From NCBI GenBank assembly GCA_050697155.1, contig JBOGZD010000115.1:1-8930 (forward strand): 8,930 bases of DNA. Direction: 5' to 3'. Under the pieces are notes generated by a model that saw only the letters and a program-made list of their open reading frames with translations, did no database searches and was not told the origin of the DNA. Below, one piece after another: positions 5,046-8,930 of this stretch (its first letter is position 1; the number at the start of each line of letters is the position of its first letter). The DNA comes from JBOGZD01 sp050697155. GTDB lineage: Bacteria > Actinomycetota > Thermoleophilia > Solirubrobacterales > 70-9. A program made the position numbers and the translations under genes.

Positions 5046-5431
5046 CCGAGCCGATGCTCGAAACGGGCCGGCAGCTGCTCGAGCGCGCGGGGCTCAGCGC
5101 GCGCGTCGAGCTGCGGCGCGGAGAGGTCGACGCCGACGATCCGTGCGTCGGGACGGCCGTGCGCCAGTCGCGCGAGCAGACGCCTCGAGCCGCACCCGAG
5201 ATCGAGCAGCGTTCCGTCCTCGGCCAACAGGCGGCTGATCGCCAGGGCGTTGAACTGGTGGATGCCGACCTGGCCCCCAGCGCCGAGCTGGTCGTACTCT
5301 CTGACCCCCTGCGGCTCGTCCATCACCGCCGGCTCGCCGCCGACCTGACGAGCGCGCAGCCCGCGGGCGAGCTTCTCGCGCGCGACGATCAGCGGGAACA
5401 ACGGCAAGCGCGAGAGCTTCAGGACCGCCAC
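5046..5431 (-). pseudogene. Truncated class I SAM-dependent methyltransferase
   Basis: From a GTG at 5431 the frame gives VLKLSRLPLFPLIVAREKLA, then VREYDQLG (43-50) and HQFNALAISRLL (58-69). Next comes motif I, LLDLGCGSRRLLARLA (75-90), and the motif II acidic end RIVGVDLSAPQLD (97-109). Methyltransferase similarity stops soon after, near 5050-5100, and the frame continues as a chimera into the excisionase fragment, ending only at 4808. The family needs at least 100 more residues, including the catalytic/substrate half. Motif I also has Arg in place of the third glycine (GCGSR instead of GCGSG), a further sign of decay. An ATG at 5323 is an alternative start. The stop of the repeat-protein gene upstream lies 29 bp away, so the two probably formed one operon. 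Substrate unknown. Confidence 0.75.
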
Positions 5432-5460
5432 CGGTGGCGCGAGCCTACCCGGAGGGCAGC

Positions 5461-6387
5461 TCAGATCATGGAATTGCGCTTCAAAATCGACAGGGCGCGC
5501 ACGGTCATGTGGCCGCGCCATTCGAGAGTGGCCGCCGGCGAATAGCTCGCGAAGTCGACGGGCCAGCCGCCGTCGTCCTGCTGCTGGTCGACGAGACGCT
5601 CCAGCTCGGCAGAGATGACCTCCGGGGCAAAGAGCCCTCGCACCGGACGGTCGGGGGCCGGAGCGAAGTCCAGCGGGCGCATCATCTCCTCCTCGAGGCC
5701 GCCCCCAACGTGGACCAGCCCGCCGGCGGGGATGTGCTCGCCCAGCCTGGCGAGGAGGTCGGCCGCCTCCGAATCTGTGTCGTGAACGGCGTCCACCAGC
5801 TGCACGGCGAAGGTCAGCGCCAGCGCGTGGGGGGCCTCGTCCATCGCCCGGATCGCGGCGAGGCAGTAGTCCGTCGCTCTGCTGAGCCAGTGGTGTCCGG
5901 CGACGACCGGGTCGTTGGCGGCGACGCGGTGGGCGATGGCGGTGACGACGGCGGTGATCTGAAGCGAGGAGACCGTCGGGTCGGCCTCGGCCCAGAACGG
6001 TGCGCAGCCGGCGCTGTCGGCGATCGGAAGCGCGAACGGAAGCCCGCCGTCGGGCAAGGAAGCCGATGCCAGCCAATCGCAGAGCTCGGCGGCTCGTGGC
6101 GTCGTCGCGGGGGCGATGTCCTCGAACACCTCGAACGCGTGCAGCGCCGCCCCGGGTTGGCTTTCGGTCGCCCTCAGGTCAGGCTCAAGCCCCCAGCCGT
6201 AGCCGCCGTCGGGGTTGCGGTAGGCGCTCAGGGCCGCAAGCGCCCCGTCAGCTGGAGCGTCGCTGAGGACGACGTCGAGGCGACGGCGGTCAAGAAGCCG
6301 CGCGTGGGCAGCCATGAACTCGAACGCGGCGTCGAGGATCACCATCGGCACATCCTGCCACCACCTCGACACCCGGTCGTCACTCAT
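5461..6387 (-). CDS. Half-size terpenoid-cyclase/prenyltransferase-repeat protein
   Basis: 308 residues from the ATG at 6387; a start at the ATG at 6345 (MVILDAAFEF, 294 residues, AGGA about ten bases upstream) is also plausible. Repeats of the alpha-toroid type are visible: NPDGGYGWGLEPDLRATESQ (58-77), LPDGGLPFALPIADS (111-125), and QQQDDGGWPVDFASYSPAAT (268-287) followed by LEWRGHMTVRAL. These are QW-like motifs of squalene-hopene cyclase and prenyltransferase beta subunits. True cyclases have about 600 residues and an Asp-rich DxDD motif; neither is seen here, so enzymatic cyclisation is doubtful. No signal peptide or membrane helix. It is followed at 29 bp by the broken methyltransferase on the same strand and is divergent from tlyA with 34 bp between starts. 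Function unknown; the nearness of dxs is probably coincidence. Confidence 0.8.
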   Translation of the reverse strand: MSDDRVSRWWQDVPMVILDAAFEFMAAHARLLDRRRLDVVLSDAPADGALAALSAYRNPDGGYGWGLEPDLRATESQPGAALHAFEVFEDIAPATTPRAAELCDWLASASLPDGGLPFALPIADSAGCAPFWAEADPTVSSLQITAVVTAIAHRVAANDPVVAGHHWLSRATDYCLAAIRAMDEAPHALALTFAVQLVDAVHDTDSEAADLLARLGEHIPAGGLVHVGGGLEEEMMRPLDFAPAPDRPVRGLFAPEVISAELERLVDQQQDDGGWPVDFASYSPAATLEWRGHMTVRALSILKRNSMI

Positions 6388-6406
6388 CCCGGCGCCGGGC
6401 TCGGCG

Positions 6407-6412
6407 TAACCT
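6407..6412 (+). promoter_or_regulatory. Candidate -10 hexamer TAACCT for tlyA
   Basis: GTAACCT lies nine bases before the tlyA ATG, in the short gap shared with the divergent repeat-protein gene. There is no Shine-Dalgarno sequence at this start, so a nearly leaderless transcript of tlyA-nadK is likely. The corresponding -35 region would lie inside the first codons of the divergent gene. Confidence 0.4.
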
Positions 6413-6421
6413 TCCGCCGGC

Positions 6422-7237
6422 ATGAAGCGTCGGATCGACACCCTCCTCGCCGAGCGCGGGCTGGCGGCGTCGCGCACCAGCGCGGCGCAGTCGGTGCGTG
6501 CCGGGCGGGTGCGGATCGGTCACGACGGGCCGGTTGCGACCAAGCCCGGCCAGCTCGTGGCCGAGGAGGCCGAGCTGCTGCTCTCCGAGCCACCGCCGTT
6601 CGTCTCTCGGGGCGGGATCAAGCTCTCCAACGCCCTCGAGGCACTCGGGATCGAGGTCGCGGGGCTCTCGTGCCTGGACGTCGGCGCCTCGACCGGCGGG
6701 TTCACCGACTGCCTGCTCGAGCGCGGCGCCGAGCGCGTGATCGCGCTCGACGTCGCCCATGGCCAGCTCGACTGGGGGCTTCGCAACGACCCCCGGGTCG
6801 AGGTCGTCGAGCGTGCGAACGCGCGCGACCTGCGCCCCGCCGACCTTCCGTTCGCCCCGGAGCTGGCGGCGATCGACGTCTCGTTCATCTCGCTCGCCAA
6901 GGTGCTCCCGGCGGTGGCCGCCTGCCTGGCGCCGGACGGCCGGCTGCTCGGCCTGGTCAAGCCGCAGTTCGAGCTCGACCGCGAGCGGGTCGGCAAGGGC
7001 GGCGTGGTCCGTTCGCCGGCCGACCGGCGCAATGCCCTCCGATCGGTGGCCGCCGTCGCCGAGGCAACCGGGCTCGCCGTGCTCGGCTTCGCCTCGTCCG
7101 GCCTGCCGGGGCCGAAGGGCAACCGAGAGACCTTCATCCACTGCGCGCGCCAGCCCGCCACGAACCTCGCCGCCTCCGGACGCGAAACGGAGGAGGCAGC
7201 GGGCGTCGATTCAGCGATCACCGAGGTCGAGCCGTGA
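6422..7237 (+). CDS. tlyA: TlyA-family rRNA 2'-O-methyltransferase
   Basis: 271 residues, the usual length. TlyA adds methyl groups to the 2'-OH of cytidines in 16S and 23S rRNA, using SAM, and underlies capreomycin/viomycin sensitivity in mycobacteria. An S4 RNA-binding domain (1-60, RRIDTLLAERGLAASRTSA) is followed by the linker SRGGIKL and an FtsJ-like Rossmann domain with motif I LDVGASTGGF at 85-94. The KDKE catalytic set is complete: Lys67, Asp152, Lys180 (LVKPQFEL) and Glu236 (GNRET). The tail after about residue 243 is variable. The ATG at 6422 begins at the conserved N-terminus. Its TGA overlaps the GTG of nadK by four bases (GTGA), so the two are translationally coupled. The S4 plus FtsJ order excludes plain RrmJ. 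Confidence 0.96.
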   Translation: MKRRIDTLLAERGLAASRTSAAQSVRAGRVRIGHDGPVATKPGQLVAEEAELLLSEPPPFVSRGGIKLSNALEALGIEVAGLSCLDVGASTGGFTDCLLERGAERVIALDVAHGQLDWGLRNDPRVEVVERANARDLRPADLPFAPELAAIDVSFISLAKVLPAVAACLAPDGRLLGLVKPQFELDRERVGKGGVVRSPADRRNALRSVAAVAEATGLAVLGFASSGLPGPKGNRETFIHCARQPATNLAASGRETEEAAGVDSAITEVEP

Positions 7238-8112
7238 GCGATCGAGCGGTCGAGGCCCCGGCGGCGATCCGCACCGCCGTCGTCCTCACCCACACCCATC
7301 CCGAGCAGACGTCCGCGGCGGTGCGCGGCGCGGTCGCGGCCGCGCGAGCGAGCGGCGCCACCCTGGTCGCCGCGGCCGAGGAGTTCGACAAGCACGGCGA
7401 CGCCGCGGACGGGATCGAGCGAGTGGAGGAGCTCGACGGTCACCCGGACGTGTGCATCGTCTTCGGCGGCGACGGGACGATCCTCAAGGGCCTTGCCGCC
7501 TACGCCGAGACCGAGGTGCCCGTGTTCGGGTTCAACTTCGGCACGATCGGCTTCCTCGCCGCGATCGAGCCCGACGAGCTCGACGCAGGCCTCGCCCGCG
7601 CGCTCGCCGGCGACTTCGAGGTGATGATGCTGCCGGGGCTCGAGGCGAGCGTCGATGCCGCTCGGCAACTGGCGCTCAACGACGTCTCGCTGATCCGCCG
7701 ACCGCACAGCCGGGTAGCGGAGCTTGCCTACAGCCTCGGCGACCAGGAGGTCGGCCACGTGCGCTGCGACGGGCTCGTCGCCGCGACCCCTGCCGGCTCG
7801 ACCGGCTACAACCTCGCCAACCAGGGCCCGATCCTGGCCTGGGGGGTGGAGGGCTACGTGGTCAGCTTCATCGCCCCGCACACGCTCACCGCGCGGGCGC
7901 TGGTCGTCGCGCCGAACGATCCGCTCAGCATCCGCAACGCCGCGGGCCGCGACTCGGTCGACGTCGTGCTCGACGGCGAGCACGTCGCCGAGCTCGCCAG
8001 CGGCGCCGAGATGAAGGTCCGCTTCCGCGACGGGGTCGGACGCCTCGCCCAGCTCTCGGGTTCCAACTTCTACCGCCGCATCCGGGACAAGTTCGGCCGC
8101 CTGGCGCGGTAG
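7234..8112 (+). CDS. nadK: NAD kinase
   Basis: 292 residues from a GTG at 7234 that overlaps the tlyA stop. Phosphorylates NAD to NADP in the cytosol, the only route to NADP. Landmarks: GGDGT at 78-82 with the phosphate-binding and catalytic aspartate Asp80, GFNFGTIGFLA (99-109), CDGLVAATPAGSTGY at 178-192 (the NAD-binding signature), and SFIAPHTL (211-218). The usual NE motif before the loop appears here as LND at 148-150, a conservative change. A much longer open frame runs upstream on this strand as far as 5434, but it crosses tlyA and the antisense of the repeat gene, with no family similarity. It is a product of high GC. No promoter of its own is seen; it is read with tlyA. Confidence 0.96.
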   Translation: MSDRAVEAPAAIRTAVVLTHTHPEQTSAAVRGAVAAARASGATLVAAAEEFDKHGDAADGIERVEELDGHPDVCIVFGGDGTILKGLAAYAETEVPVFGFNFGTIGFLAAIEPDELDAGLARALAGDFEVMMLPGLEASVDAARQLALNDVSLIRRPHSRVAELAYSLGDQEVGHVRCDGLVAATPAGSTGYNLANQGPILAWGVEGYVVSFIAPHTLTARALVVAPNDPLSIRNAAGRDSVDVVLDGEHVAELASGAEMKVRFRDGVGRLAQLSGSNFYRRIRDKFGRLAR

Positions 8113-8118
8113 CGGTTT

Positions 8119-8163
8119 GCTCGCCGGCGAGCGCGCCCCGGTGCCGGTCGCGGGCTGACCGGC
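8119..8163. repeat. Two GC hairpins in the nadK-recN gap
   Basis: A perfect 14-bp palindrome GCTCGCC/GGCGAGC (8119-8132) is followed by a seven-base stem GCCGGTC (8143-8149) / GACCGGC (8157-8163) with a seven-base loop. Neither is followed by a T run, so a rho-independent terminator is doubtful. They may attenuate or separate nadK from recN, or simply reflect GC-rich sequence. The 86-bp gap holds no gene. Confidence 0.3.
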
Positions 8164-8198
8164 AAGAATCCGTCGGCGCCCGCCGCTAGAACGGACGG

Positions 8199-8930
8199 GT
8201 GCTGCTCGAGCTGCGGATCGAGAACCTGCTGCTGATCGAGCGCGCCGAGCTGTGCCTCGGCCCCGGCCTGAATGTGATCACCGGCGAGACCGGCGCGGGA
8301 AAGACGGTGCTCGCCCATTCGCTCGACCTCCTGATGGGCGGCAGAGCGCGACCGCAGATCGTCCGCCCCGGCGCCGAGGAGGCGTGGGTCGAGGGCGCCT
8401 TCGAGGTCCCGCCCGACCTGGTCGACGATCCCGAGCTGGCCGAGCTCGCAGACCGCCTTCCGGAGGGTGCCGAGGAGATCGTGCTCGGCCGCCGCGTGGG
8501 CGCCAGCGGGCGCACCAGCGCCTTCGTCGCGGGCCGGTCGGCCTCGGCGGCAGATCTACGGGCGCTGAGCTCGCGCCTGGTCGCCTTCTACGGCCAGCAC
8601 GAGCATCGCCGGCTGACGCTCGCCTCGGCGCAGCTCGAGATCCTCGATTCGTTCGCCGGCACACAGCACCTCGACCTGCGGCGCCGCCATCGGGCCGCGC
8701 ACGGCGAGGCGACGGCGATCGGGCGCGAGCTCGAGGAGCTGCGCGAGCGTGAGGGCACCCGCGAGCGCGACCTCGACCTGCTGCGGTTCGAGCTCGCCGA
8801 GATCGAATCCGCCGCCCCGGACGCCGGCGAGGAGGCCGAGCTGGCGGCTGAGCGCGAACGCCTGCGCCACGCCGAGGGCCTGCGCACGGCGGCGGCCGCG
8901 GCGCTGGGCGCGGTCGGCGGTCCCGACGAG
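8199..8930 (+). CDS. recN: DNA repair protein RecN, N-terminal part (cut by window edge)
   Basis: 244 residues run off the right edge; the full protein is about 550. RecN is an SMC-like ATPase that acts at double-strand breaks. VLLELRIENLLLIERAELCL (1-20) and GPGLNVITGETGAGKT (21-36) give the RecN N-terminal strand and Walker A motif (29-36, with Lys-Thr rather than the common Lys-Ser). RTSAFVAGR follows at 105-113, then the QHEHRRL motif at 133-139 and a Glu/Arg/Leu-rich segment from about 160 on, the first arm of the coiled coil. The GTG at 8199 begins exactly where the family begins; the only purine-rich sequence upstream (GGACGG) is close to the start. The gene follows nadK after 86 bp on the same strand, the conserved tlyA-nadK-recN order. 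Confidence 0.95.
   Translation, partial: MLLELRIENLLLIERAELCLGPGLNVITGETGAGKTVLAHSLDLLMGGRARPQIVRPGAEEAWVEGAFEVPPDLVDDPELAELADRLPEGAEEIVLGRRVGASGRTSAFVAGRSASAADLRALSSRLVAFYGQHEHRRLTLASAQLEILDSFAGTQHLDLRRRHRAAHGEATAIGRELEELREREGTRERDLDLLRFELAEIESAAPDAGEEAELAAERERLRHAEGLRTAAAAALGAVGGPDE

Noticed and set aside
4946..5200. Methyltransferase-like string MLETGRQLLERAGLSARVEL on the + strand
   Set aside because: It resembles the segment after motif II of methyltransferases, but it is antisense to the real methyltransferase fragment, has no motif I before it and is followed by non-family sequence. It is probably a coincidence of complementary codons.
5434..7233. Very long open + strand frame leading into nadK
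   Set aside because: It crosses tlyA in another frame and the antisense of the cyclase-repeat gene, with Arg/Gly/Pro-rich composition and no family resemblance. NadK begins at the GTG overlapping the tlyA stop.

Overview
The window is a high-GC chromosomal segment, probably from an actinobacterium. The conserved core genes read like those of the deep-branching class Thermoleophilia, but that placement is an inference from overall protein flavour and gene order, not from a search. The core genes lie at the two edges, all on the + strand. On the left is dxs (1-1923, missing only its N-terminus). On the right are tlyA (6422-7237), nadK (7234-8112) and the first 244 codons of recN (8199-8930, running off the end). 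In many Gram-positive genomes dxs, tlyA, nadK and recN are adjacent, so the roughly 4.5 kb between dxs and tlyA looks like inserted or accessory DNA.

Left part of the intervening DNA (1924-2520): a four-helix membrane protein gene (2067-2420) is preceded by a near-perfect palindrome matching TGTGA-N6-TCACA, the CRP/FNR-family consensus. The palindrome is centred about 41.5 bp upstream of the predicted transcription start. The gene is followed by a strong rho-independent terminator (2481-2515).

Middle part (2521-5045): this looks like a small integrative element or its remnant. It holds a candidate toxin-antitoxin pair on the + strand: a small RelE/DUF4258-like protein followed by a DUF2283 protein, overlapping by ATGA. 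Tail to tail with it on the - strand is a tiny orphan HicB-like protein of 54 residues, whose stop codon overlaps the DUF2283 stop. Next, on the - strand, come a complete tyrosine integrase and, just upstream of it, a small double zinc-finger protein whose stop codon overlaps the integrase start. The element ends at its right in the headless C-terminal part of an excisionase-like helix-turn-helix protein.

Right part (5046-6387): that headless fragment abuts the front part of a SAM-dependent methyltransferase gene that has lost its second half. The junction lies near 5045. It marks a deletion or insertion scar and gives a MTase::xis chimera. Upstream of the methyltransferase on the - strand is an intact gene for a roughly 300-residue protein with terpene-cyclase/prenyltransferase-type repeats, divergent from tlyA with only 34 bp between the starts.

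The core genes supply isoprenoid precursors (dxs), rRNA 2'-O-methylation (tlyA), NADP (nadK) and double-strand-break repair (recN). tlyA and nadK are translationally coupled. Several genes here lack a Shine-Dalgarno sequence and instead have a TAnnnT hexamer 5-9 nt before the start codon, which suggests leaderless or nearly leaderless transcripts.
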